A stretch of DNA of 64,000 nt from G965222505 sp965222505. Lineage in GTDB: Bacteria > Bacteroidota > Rhodothermia > Rhodothermales > DATKEJ01. The stretch spans positions 5,270,001 through 5,334,000 of the forward strand of contig OZ244956.1 in assembly GCA_965222505.1 (NCBI GenBank). Direction: 5' to 3'. Within the stretch, counting starts at the first letter, position 1; the number at the start of each line of letters is the position of its first letter. Below, in pieces: positions 1-7,434 of the stretch. A program made the translations under genes and the position numbers. The notes beneath the pieces were generated by a model. That model searched no databases. It was not told the DNA's origin and saw only the letters and a list, made by a program, of their open reading frames with translations.

Positions 1-1
1 A

Positions 2-658
2 AAGGAATTAGCCCTGGCGCATAAGATCGCTTCTCCAAATCAACTGGTCACGATACACAATGGCATTTTGGATCATGAGGCCCGAGCGCTGCCCGGCGAG
101 TCCGTGATTGTGCCCCGGATTATCATGGTGGCCCGTTTTCAAAAGCCCAAGGACCATCTCTTTGCCGTTCGAGCCCTTGCCGGCGTTGACGTTCCGTGGG
201 AACTGGAATTTGTCGGGGACGGGCCACTCGAAGCTGAAGTGAAAGAGGAGGTTAACCGGCTGAACCTCTCAAAACGCGTGCGGTTTATGGGAAATCGGGA
301 CGATGTACCCGAACGGTTGGCACAGGCCCATATATTTCTGTTAGCCTCCAATTCCGAGGCTTTTCCGCTGAGCATTTTGGAAGGCATGCGGGCGGGCTTG
401 CCCGTGATTTCTTCCAATGTGGGTGGCGTGGCCGAAAGCGTGATCGAGTCTGAAACAGGGTTCCTCTTTGAGCGGAGAGATATGGAGATCCTGCGTACGC
501 GATTGAGGGCGTGTCTGTCTGATCCTGCCTTAAGAGCAGCGATGGGCGCTGCCGGACGGCGTCGTTTTGAAACGCATTTTACCCAGCAACGGATGATCGA
601 AAAGACCCTGGAAATGTACGAGGCCTGTATCCAGTCCCCGGTCGTCTTGAGTGCCTAA
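2..658 (+). CDS. Glycosyltransferase family 4 (group 1), C-terminal part; 5' end outside window
   Basis: The frame is open from base 2, so the gene begins before the window and the N-terminal acceptor-binding domain is missing. The visible part is the donor-binding Rossmann half of a GT-B enzyme. It shows 'MVARFQKPKDH', 'FVGDGPLE', 'VRFMGNRDDVP' and the nucleotide-sugar binding segment 'SEAFPLSILEGMRAGLPV', followed by 'NVGGVAE' and a helical C-terminus. GT4 enzymes move a sugar from a nucleotide-sugar to a lipid-linked or surface glycan in the cytoplasm; substrate cannot be told from this fragment. An internal TTG at 68 is not the real start, because conserved coding continues upstream of it. 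Confidence 0.93.
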   Translation, partial: KELALAHKIASPNQLVTIHNGILDHEARALPGESVIVPRIIMVARFQKPKDHLFAVRALAGVDVPWELEFVGDGPLEAEVKEEVNRLNLSKRVRFMGNRDDVPERLAQAHIFLLASNSEAFPLSILEGMRAGLPVISSNVGGVAESVIESETGFLFERRDMEILRTRLRACLSDPALRAAMGAAGRRRFETHFTQQRMIEKTLEMYEACIQSPVVLSA

Positions 659-668
659 TCGTCTCGCA

Positions 669-947
669 CTACGTTCGATCTGCAAAGAAGAAGTACAGGA
701 AGAAACCCAGGACCGGGAAGGCCACGATCAAAATGATCCAGAATAATTTACCCAATAAGGAACGACGGCTTCCAAGCACTTCAATGACGGCGATGATGTC
801 CATGACCAGGATGATCAGGCCACAACATCCAAATCCAAACGGGGTATCCCAGCGGTCCATCAGGGTTGGTCCACCACACCCCGAAAGCAGGAGCACGGTA
901 GCCAAACCGAAAAACCAAGAAAAGACGGAAGCGAGTCGGACGTTCAT
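669..947 (-). CDS. Small membrane protein with PLDc_N-like domain
   Basis: 92 residues. The N-terminal hydrophobic segment ends in 'LLLSGCGGP', which could be read by lipoprotein signal peptidase. Two further hydrophobic stretches follow, separated by 'EVLGSRRSLLGKLFW'. The last segment ('LVAFP-like' helix then 'GFFLYFFFADRT') resembles the phospholipase D nuclease N-terminal (PLDc_N) domain, a two-helix membrane module also found as stand-alone small proteins. There is no catalytic HKD motif. It ends 11 bases past the convergent glycosyltransferase. A similar small protein lies just upstream on the same strand (986-1243), so the two may form an operon. Function unknown. Confidence 0.65.
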   Translation of the reverse strand: MNVRLASVFSWFFGLATVLLLSGCGGPTLMDRWDTPFGFGCCGLIILVMDIIAVIEVLGSRRSLLGKLFWIILIVAFPVLGFFLYFFFADRT

Positions 948-985
948 GACGTTTGGAATGAATCGGTTGAGTGTTGCACAAGGGG

Positions 986-1243
986 TTAGCTTGAGGATCT
1001 GACCTTCTTTTGGCCCCAGAAGAAGTAAATCGCTACACCAACCACAGGGACCAGGATGAGCAAGGTGAAAAGCACTTTCACGCCTGCCGCGAGGTAACTT
1101 TTCCAGATCGCCAGGGTCGCCAAAATCGACAGGACGGCATTAAAAACAGCCAGGGCCGCAAGCAATACCGCTTTTGCCAGGGCCACTAATCCAATAGCGA
1201 ATAAACTGGAGCCAAGGAAGGGCGCAACTAACGTCATCAACAT
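986..1243 (-). CDS. Small membrane protein, PLDc_N-like
   Basis: 85 residues, almost entirely hydrophobic, ending in a short basic tail (QKKVRSSS). The C-terminal half 'VLFTLLILVPVVGVAIYFF' has the Pro-Val-Val-Gly turn and aromatic end typical of the PLDc_N membrane module. It shares its layout, though not close sequence, with the 92-residue protein immediately downstream on the same strand (38-base gap), and the pair may be an old duplication. No catalytic residues are visible and no function can be assigned. It is transcribed away from dusB. Confidence 0.6.
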   Translation of the reverse strand: MLMTLVAPFLGSSLFAIGLVALAKAVLLAALAVFNAVLSILATLAIWKSYLAAGVKVLFTLLILVPVVGVAIYFFWGQKKVRSSS

Positions 1244-1399
1244 GATTCTGATCGGGTTGGATCAATAAGAGAACAACAACAGCTTTGCTTACGGTGGCAT
1301 TCCTGACAGGGTTGCACCCGCAAGTATAGAATGAAACGATTCTATGGTTTTTGAGTTGATGGATGGCAAACCCCTATTTCGCGGGAAGACCCTGAATTT

Positions 1400-2428
1400 A
1401 TGCGTATTGGCCCCATTAATCTGGGCAAAAGGCCCCTGTTCCTGGCTCCCATGGAGGATGTGAGTGATCCCCCGTTTCGCGTTTTGTGTAAACGGTATGG
1501 GGCAGATATGCTATATACCGAATTTATCTCCTCTTCAGGTCTGGTCTATGAAGCGGGCCAATCGCTTCAAAAGTTGGAGTTTTATGAGGAAGAACGCCCT
1601 GTGGGTATTCAGATCTTCGGTGGTGATATTGAACAAGTGCGAGCGGCAACCCAAATGGTGGACGCTGCCGAGCCAGACCTGATTGACATCAACTACGGCT
1701 GCCCTGTCAAAAAAGTGGTATGCCGTGACGGAGGGGCCGGTATCCTCCGTAACCTTCCCAAGATGGAAGCGCTGACCTGTGCCGTCATCGAAGGGGCCAC
1801 CCGACCTGTGACCGTTAAAACCCGGCTCGGCTGGAATGATGCCAGTATCCAAATCCTGGAAGTCGCCCGGATGTTGGAAGCTGTTGGTGTGCAGGCCCTG
1901 GCTGTGCACGCACGTACCCGAAAGCAGATGTATAAGGGCGAGGCCCGTTGGGCGTGGCTCCGGCGTATCAAAGAAGAAAGCGGGATTCAAATTCCCTTGA
2001 TTGGGAATGGGGATGCAAGCACCCCGGAGCGTGTCAAGGCCATGTTCGATGAAACCGGGGTAGATGGGGTAATGATCGGGCGAGGGGCCATTGGCAACCC
2101 CTGGATATTCAGGGATACCAAGGCATACATGGAGACGGGCGAAATACCGCCCCCACCGCCGTGGGATGAACGGCTGGCCGTTGTATCTGAACACCTTAAA
2201 CTCAAGTGCGAATGGCTTGGGGAACGAAAAGGGGTGCTGGAAATGCGGAGAATGTACGGTGGGTATTTCAAGGGCTTCCGAGGCGCAAGCAAACTTCGTC
2301 AGCGCATTATGGAAGAATCCGCGCAGGCCGGTGTGCTGGAGGTGCTGATGAACTTCACCGAAGCCGATGCCCGGAAAGCTGCACCCCTGCGATTCCTCCA
2401 AAAACCTGCCAGGTTAGCAGCAACCTGA
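1400..2428 (+). CDS. dusB: tRNA-dihydrouridine synthase B
   Basis: 342-residue FMN-dependent TIM-barrel enzyme that reduces uridines in the tRNA D-loop with NADPH. The start 'LFLAPMEDVSDPPFR' is the family FMN-binding signature. 'DINYGCPVKKVV' places the catalytic cysteine at about residue 101. 'TVKTRLGW', 'AVHARTRKQMYKG' and 'GNGDASTPE..GVDGVMIGRGAIGNPW' are the remaining Dus motifs. The C-terminal helical domain (about 245-342) is the tRNA-binding part. Length is usual for the family. The gene stands alone, with 156 bases upstream and a repeat-bearing gap downstream. Confidence 0.95.
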   Translation: MRIGPINLGKRPLFLAPMEDVSDPPFRVLCKRYGADMLYTEFISSSGLVYEAGQSLQKLEFYEEERPVGIQIFGGDIEQVRAATQMVDAAEPDLIDINYGCPVKKVVCRDGGAGILRNLPKMEALTCAVIEGATRPVTVKTRLGWNDASIQILEVARMLEAVGVQALAVHARTRKQMYKGEARWAWLRRIKEESGIQIPLIGNGDASTPERVKAMFDETGVDGVMIGRGAIGNPWIFRDTKAYMETGEIPPPPPWDERLAVVSEHLKLKCEWLGERKGVLEMRRMYGGYFKGFRGASKLRQRIMEESAQAGVLEVLMNFTEADARKAAPLRFLQKPARLAAT

Positions 2429-2507
2429 TGACAGAACGACGATGGCAAGGTCTTTGACAATACTCAGATAAAACGGTTAAGACCAACATACCTGAGTTAC
2501 AAAGTTC

Positions 2508-2573
2508 TGTTACGCCGTCTTGGCCCATTCGACCTTGTCGAAAGGTACAAGATCAATGACAAGCGGCGTAACA
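2508..2573 (+). repeat. Short intergenic repeat, copy 1, with terminal and internal inverted repeats
   Basis: The element is bounded by a perfect 10-bp inverted repeat (TGTTACGCCG at 2508-2517, CGGCGTAACA at 2564-2573). Inside it are a TCTTG/CAAGA pair (2518-2522, 2548-2552) and a tight hairpin TTCGAC-CTT-GTCGAA (2528-2542), so the whole can fold as one long stem-loop. A second copy with clear sequence identity lies at 28560-28625. Both sit between a stop codon and a downstream plus-strand gene for an envelope protein (htpX here). There is no T-tract, so it is not a standard terminator. Confidence 0.75.
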
Positions 2574-2595
2574 TCAGTTAAATTAGAGAACTAAC

Positions 2596-3432
2596 ATGAC
2601 CAATGCACTGCGATCATCGGCCTTGATGGCCGTCTTGATAATCCTCTTTGTTCTTGTGGGACAAGCACTTGGGGGGCAAACCGGTATGCTCATTGCCTTT
2701 GGCATAGCTGTGGCCATGAATTTTGGGAGCTACTGGTTTAGTGACAAAATCGTCCTGAAAATGTATAAGGCACAGGAAGTAGACCGGCAAAGTGCTCGGG
2801 CGCTGTATGATATGGTAGACCGCTTGCGTCAAAATGCCGGACTCCCCATGCCGAAGGTCTACATCATCCCGAACGATCAACCCAATGCCTTTGCCACAGG
2901 ACGTAACCCTGAGCATGCCGCTGTGGCCGTTACACAGGGTATCATGCGCCTGCTCAATCAGGAGGAAATCGAAGGGGTCATCGCACACGAATTGGCCCAC
3001 GTGAAAAACCGCGACATTCTCACATCCAGCATAGCCGCGACCATTGCCTCGGGCATCACCATGCTCACCCGGTTTGGCCTGTTCTTTGGCGGACGAGATC
3101 GAGACAATGTATTCGGGAGCTTACTCATGCTCATCCTGGCACCTATCGCAGCCATGTTGATCCAGATGGCCATTTCACGTTCACGTGAATTTGCCGCCGA
3201 CCGAGACGGGGCAGCCATCTGTGGGAATCCACGCGGACTCGCCAATGCGTTGCTCCGTTTACAGCAGGGTTCTGAACGTATCCCGATGCAGGCCAATCCC
3301 AGCACGGCCCATATGTTTATCGTCACGCCCTTTGCCGGACGGTTGAGTGGGCTACGAAATCTGTTCTCGACCCATCCCAAGACGGAAGAACGGGTCCAGC
3401 GCCTCATGGCACTCGAAAGCGTAGGAATCTAA
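2596..3432 (+). CDS. htpX: HtpX-like M48 membrane metalloprotease
   Basis: 278 residues. HtpX is an inner-membrane zinc endopeptidase with a cytosolic active site that degrades misfolded membrane proteins. Two hydrophobic segments lie at about 10-45, the zinc motif HELAH at 131-135 is followed by 'VKNRD', two more segments follow at about 143-190, and the third zinc ligand is the glutamate of 'SREFAADRDGA'. 'PNAFATGR' is a further family signature. Length and layout match bacterial HtpX. The start 'MTNALRSSALM' directly follows a 66-bp intergenic repeat. pyrD begins 6 bases after the stop, so the two are probably co-transcribed. Confidence 0.93.
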   Translation: MTNALRSSALMAVLIILFVLVGQALGGQTGMLIAFGIAVAMNFGSYWFSDKIVLKMYKAQEVDRQSARALYDMVDRLRQNAGLPMPKVYIIPNDQPNAFATGRNPEHAAVAVTQGIMRLLNQEEIEGVIAHELAHVKNRDILTSSIAATIASGITMLTRFGLFFGGRDRDNVFGSLLMLILAPIAAMLIQMAISRSREFAADRDGAAICGNPRGLANALLRLQQGSERIPMQANPSTAHMFIVTPFAGRLSGLRNLFSTHPKTEERVQRLMALESVGI

Positions 3433-3438
3433 AACCTA

Positions 3439-4539
3439 ATGTATCCAACCCTTCGTCGCTTGCTGTTCAAACTGGATGCTGAACGCACCCATCACCTGGC
3501 GGTCAATGCGGCCAAGGTGGGGCAAAAAGCAGGGAATTGGATCCTCCGGGCACGCTTTCAATACCAAAACCCAATGCTTGAGCAGAGCTATTGGGGCAGA
3601 CCCTATTTGAATCCAGTGGGCATTGCAGCCGGGTTCGATAAAAATGCCGAAGTGATTCAGTTCTGGGAAGCTGTGGGATGTGGTTTTATGGAAGTCGGAT
3701 CCGTCAGTGCGCGTCCAGCACCCGGAAATACGCGCCCACGGGCTTTTCGACTGCCCGATGATGAGGCGCTGATCAACCGTATGGGGCTCAACAACGAAGG
3801 GGCCGATGCCGTAGCCAGGCGGGTAAAGCGTACGCTACCTTTAATCTATATGCCACTTGGGATTAACCTGGCCAAAACACACGACCCTGCTATTCTGGGG
3901 GATGCTGCGCTAGACGATTTTGCCTACAGTTTCCGAAAACTGGCGCCCCTTGCAGGATATATCGCCCTCAACATTTCTTGCCCAAATACAGAAGAGGGGA
4001 AGACGTTTGAAGATCCAGATGCCTTGTCTGCACTATTGGATCGGATGGGTTCGGAAAAAGAAGCCCTCAATCTCTCCACGCCGATCCTGATTAAACTCTC
4101 TCCACCAGCAACTGCCACGATCGAGCCCGGTGGGCTGCTAGATGACCTGTTGGATATTGCCATGCATTGGCCCGTCAGTGGGTTTATCATTTCAAATACC
4201 GCCTCGGACCGCGCCGGATTGAGGACGCCCGCTTCAACCCTGGATGCAATCGGAAGGGGCGGGTTAAGTGGAAAACCGGTTGCAGCGCGTTCGACGGCCC
4301 TGATTCGGTATGTCTATCAGTATACCCATGGCCAATGCCCAATCATTGGGGTTGGGGGCATCGATAGCGCTGAATCCGCCTATGAGAAGATTCGAGCCGG
4401 GGCCGGATTGTTACAACTCTACACGGGGTTGGTCTATAAAGGGCCGGGCTTGATCAAATCCATCAATTCCGGTTTGGTAGATCTCTTGCAGCGGGACGGA
4501 TTTGCGAAATTGCCGGATGCAATTGGCCGGGACGTGTGA
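3439..4539 (+). CDS. pyrD: Dihydroorotate dehydrogenase, class 2-like (quinone)
   Basis: 366 residues. Fourth step of pyrimidine synthesis: oxidation of dihydroorotate to orotate with FMN, passing electrons to quinone. The N-terminal helix pair 'LLFKLDAERTHHLAV' is the class 2 membrane-association region, followed by 'GIAAGFDKNAE', 'GFMEVGSVS', 'NRMGLNNEGAD' and the C-terminal FMN phosphate loop 'IGVGGI..AYEKIRAGAGLLQLYTG'. Odd point: the active-site base position reads 'NISCPNTEEGK' with Cys181, where class 2 enzymes normally carry serine (NxSSPNT) and class 1 enzymes carry cysteine. The gene follows htpX by 6 bases. Confidence 0.93.
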   Translation: MYPTLRRLLFKLDAERTHHLAVNAAKVGQKAGNWILRARFQYQNPMLEQSYWGRPYLNPVGIAAGFDKNAEVIQFWEAVGCGFMEVGSVSARPAPGNTRPRAFRLPDDEALINRMGLNNEGADAVARRVKRTLPLIYMPLGINLAKTHDPAILGDAALDDFAYSFRKLAPLAGYIALNISCPNTEEGKTFEDPDALSALLDRMGSEKEALNLSTPILIKLSPPATATIEPGGLLDDLLDIAMHWPVSGFIISNTASDRAGLRTPASTLDAIGRGGLSGKPVAARSTALIRYVYQYTHGQCPIIGVGGIDSAESAYEKIRAGAGLLQLYTGLVYKGPGLIKSINSGLVDLLQRDGFAKLPDAIGRDV

Positions 4540-4553
4540 ATTCATGCATGAAT
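4540..4553. repeat. 14-bp perfect palindrome
   Basis: ATTCATGCATGAAT, directly after the pyrD stop codon and about 90 bases before the dioxygenase start at 4640. It lies just upstream of an AT-rich TATATT box (4580-4585) that could be the -10 of a promoter for the downstream gene, so it could be an operator. No regulator is known for it. Confidence 0.3.
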
Positions 4554-4639
4554 GCAACTTGCGTTCCTCGACTTTGCCCTATATTTTTACCTCAGCAGTG
4601 AACAGGTTCATCCAAGACCCCTAAACCCAATACGGCCCC

Positions 4640-5533
4640 ATGCCTTTTCGTGTAAAAGATATTCCGGCAATCCGCTTTTTTTCGGGCGATAAAATTGTTG
4701 AAAGCCCCGCTCTGAACCGGCTGGGCATGCAAGTGGCACGCACCGTCGCAGCGCGGGCCATTTATAACGTACGCCCCTACGCAACAGATGATGATCTCAA
4801 ACCCAAGATCGAAGAACTGAAGCGCGAAGGGGTCGTCCAATTCCCCAATTTTCTTCCTGAAGACACCTTCAAAAAACTTCGGGCAGAAGCCCTGAGGCTT
4901 CTTGATGAGGCCCAGCAGTATAAAGGGGATGACAAAAAGCTGGTCGTTTTTAACGTCGGGCCAAACACGATTGAACTTGCCAAAATCCAAACCTATGATA
5001 AGGCGAAGTACAATCTGACCCACCAGTTCTTGTCCAATCCGGACTTGATGCGCATCTTTGCCGCTGCTGAAAAGCGAGACTTTGACACCAGCGACTTTAC
5101 CCTGACGGTTGTCGAGCGCTTGACGCAAGGCGAAGACAATGACACCCAGGATCGGGAAACGGCAATGCACAGCGATGTTTTCTTCGATACCCACAAAGCA
5201 TGGTTATACCTGGACGATGTCGAGCTCGAAGACGGCCCCTTTGCCTACGTGAGGAAATCACACTACCTGAGCCGTACCCAACTTGGCTATATCTATGACC
5301 ATAGCCTGCAAGAGGGTGTCAACCAGGCGCGGCGCATTACACAGGAAGAACTCGACAAACTTGGACTGAAGGAATCAGTAATGACCGCGAAAGCCAATAC
5401 GCTGGTGGTGGGCAACACCAAGGGATACCATCGACGGTTGCGCGGTCAAGCTGGTGGCAAGCGGCATGCCATTCACGTCATCACACGGGCCAATCCATTC
5501 ATGTGGTGGCAAAAAGTAGACCAAAGCCATTAA
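4640..5533 (+). CDS. Phytanoyl-CoA dioxygenase (PhyH) family protein
   Basis: 297 residues, Fe(II)/2-oxoglutarate-dependent oxygenase fold. The stretch 'TAMHSDVFFDTHKAWLYL' gives the HxD iron ligands, followed by 'DDVELEDGPFAYVRKSHYLS', the characteristic PhyH core turn. The distal histidine and the 2-oxoglutarate-binding arginine probably lie in 'YHRRLRGQAGGKRHAIHV'. The family hydroxylates many small molecules, and the substrate here cannot be told. A membrane protein follows after a single base and is probably co-transcribed. Confidence 0.85.
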   Translation: MPFRVKDIPAIRFFSGDKIVESPALNRLGMQVARTVAARAIYNVRPYATDDDLKPKIEELKREGVVQFPNFLPEDTFKKLRAEALRLLDEAQQYKGDDKKLVVFNVGPNTIELAKIQTYDKAKYNLTHQFLSNPDLMRIFAAAEKRDFDTSDFTLTVVERLTQGEDNDTQDRETAMHSDVFFDTHKAWLYLDDVELEDGPFAYVRKSHYLSRTQLGYIYDHSLQEGVNQARRITQEELDKLGLKESVMTAKANTLVVGNTKGYHRRLRGQAGGKRHAIHVITRANPFMWWQKVDQSH

Positions 5534-5534
5534 G

Positions 5535-7136
5535 TTGACCGATCCTATTCCAGAGGGAGACCAGAAGCCAACCACCCGACCCAAATCCTGGCTGTGGTGG
5601 ATGCTTTTGACCCTGGTTGGGTTGCTGGTGTTTTATGGTCTAACCCTGCGTGACGGGCATCGAGCAGGCGACTTTGCCATGTTCGCCATGCACACCAAGA
5701 ATCTGGTCGAAGGTCACCCCTACGCAGATACACCCTTTCTTTGGAATCCGTACACCCCTTCGGTAGGGACAGCCGGGTATCCCGCAGGAACTGCAATCCT
5801 GCTTTCTCCCGTCTATGCATTTGCCGGCTTGAACCTGGCCGGGTTCAAGTGGATCATGATTCTCTGTTTCCTGGGGGCGCTCCTGATCTTTACCCAACTG
5901 TTCAATGATCGGCTCACGCCCCTTCAACAATGGGCGTGGTTTTTGGTGGTGGGCTTGATCCCGTATTTCTGGGACATAAAAGACAACGTTCAATCTGATT
6001 TACCGTTTTTGCTCTTTGTCGCGCTGAGTTTGTGGTGCATCCATCATTTGTATCCACAGGGAGAGCAAGCAGTCAAGTGGGCATGGGTGCTCGATACGGC
6101 ACTGGCCCTTACGCTTGCCAGCATGACCCGAAGTGCCGGGTTTGTTTTGATTCCTGCGTTTTTGGTCTATGACCTCTGGGCACGCAAGTCCTGGATCCCC
6201 TCCCGGCAGTTTCTGATTTCGGTAGGATTATTCGCCGTATTTTTCTGGCTCCAGGGGTTGTATTTCCACATCGAAGGAGGTGTGGGATACGGGGAACTGG
6301 TTGCACAAAACCTGAGCTCCTTTGGTGCAATCCTGGCAATCATCGTGGAAAACGTCAAATATTATATCCTGGCGTGTACTATCAACATTATCCTGGAAAA
6401 CGGTTACCTTTCGATCCTGAAATTTGGATTGGCTGGTACGCTCTTCGTTTTGGCCGCGCTGGGGTTCTATAGGGCGGCACGTAAAGAAGTCAAGGTTGTT
6501 GATGTATTTACCGTGGCTTACCTCGGGCTGATGATCCTCTGGCCCTTTCGGCAACCCAGCTATCTTATTCCAATCTATCCGCTACTGTTTTATTATGCCT
6601 TTCTGGGCTGGCAATCAGGGATGGCCTTCCTGCCCGAGAAGCTGAATCAGCCCGCAGCCTATGTAGCAATTGGTCTTGTGTTGCTTTCGTTTGGGATGCG
6701 CTATACAACCATGTCTTCAAGCCTGGATCAAAACGTAGCTTCGCCTGCAGCATGGGAGATGTACGAAAAGATCCAGACGCAAGTGCCGGACGGAGCAACG
6801 ATTATTGCACGGGTCCCGCGTTCGATTTCACTTTTTGCAAACCGCTCGGCAACCTGCCACCTGCTTCCGGCAGATGATCGGGAGCGGTTTAATGAAAGTG
6901 AACTGGCGGAAAATCTGGCCTTCTTTGAACAGGTGGGGGCACAGTATGTGGTGACGGGTCCCAAGGGTAAAGATTTTCACCAGGAAGTATTACCGCTTTG
7001 GTATCTGGTTCAGGACGCTGCCGCCGCATTTGAACCCCTATTCGTAAATGACGAGTTCGGCTTGTATAAAATCAAACCTGCAACCCCAAGAGAAGAGGGG
7101 ATAGATACCGAAGAATTGCAGGTACAAGAGAATTGA
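5535..7136 (+). CDS. Polytopic membrane protein, GT39/ArnT-like architecture
   Basis: 533 residues with about ten hydrophobic segments, first at about 17-37 and the last near 370-390, then a soluble C-terminal domain of about 120 residues. The layout and the early loop 'HTKNLVEGHPYADTPFLWNPYTP' resemble GT-C glycosyltransferases that use polyprenyl-phosphate sugars, but the usual catalytic aspartate pair is not obvious, so the function is only suggested. The start is TTG at 5535, one base after the stop of the PhyH gene; no better start lies nearby. Co-transcription with the upstream gene is likely. Confidence 0.75.
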   Translation: MTDPIPEGDQKPTTRPKSWLWWMLLTLVGLLVFYGLTLRDGHRAGDFAMFAMHTKNLVEGHPYADTPFLWNPYTPSVGTAGYPAGTAILLSPVYAFAGLNLAGFKWIMILCFLGALLIFTQLFNDRLTPLQQWAWFLVVGLIPYFWDIKDNVQSDLPFLLFVALSLWCIHHLYPQGEQAVKWAWVLDTALALTLASMTRSAGFVLIPAFLVYDLWARKSWIPSRQFLISVGLFAVFFWLQGLYFHIEGGVGYGELVAQNLSSFGAILAIIVENVKYYILACTINIILENGYLSILKFGLAGTLFVLAALGFYRAARKEVKVVDVFTVAYLGLMILWPFRQPSYLIPIYPLLFYYAFLGWQSGMAFLPEKLNQPAAYVAIGLVLLSFGMRYTTMSSSLDQNVASPAAWEMYEKIQTQVPDGATIIARVPRSISLFANRSATCHLLPADDRERFNESELAENLAFFEQVGAQYVVTGPKGKDFHQEVLPLWYLVQDAAAAFEPLFVNDEFGLYKIKPATPREEGIDTEELQVQEN

Positions 7137-7318
7137 CATAGCTAATAATCGCACCCTAAATTGAATTTTGTCTATACCATTATATCCTTTGTAGATTAAG
7201 TTTGTGAAATCGAAAGAATGGTTGTTTCGTTGGTCTAAAATGCATATCATTTAACCGCTTGTTACTCTCATTGGCGTGAGGAGCACAAGCAATATTTAGG
7301 CAATTGGACACCAACTAA

Positions 7319-7337
7319 AGAGGGGTTTATGCCCTCT
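7319..7337 (+). promoter_or_regulatory. Leader hairpin upstream of FG-GAP gene
   Basis: AGAGGG (7319-7324) pairs with CCCTCT (7332-7337) around a GTTTATG loop, inside the 298-base gap before the FG-GAP gene. The core at 7321-7336 matches 13601-13616 in 15 of 16 bases. The rest of the gap is AT-rich, with a possible promoter near TTGAAT (7161-7166) and TATCCT (7183-7188). Role unknown. Confidence 0.3.
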
Positions 7338-7434
7338 GTATCCCTCTGCAGAAGACGCCCCATTTAGATCGTTTTCGAAGGTGTATTTCCGATTGTACCA
7401 AACGCGCACCTACACCATTTTGGAGGTAATCGAC

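Noticed and set aside
1326..1352. ATAGAAT/ATTCTAT hairpin followed by T-run upstream of dusB
   Set aside because: Only a 7-bp AT-rich stem. It would be too weak to terminate, and no upstream plus-strand gene needs it.
1535..2401. 288-codon open frame on the strand opposite dusB
   Set aside because: Antisense frame created by the codon bias of dusB. No motif, no ribosome-binding site, and dusB is clearly the real gene.
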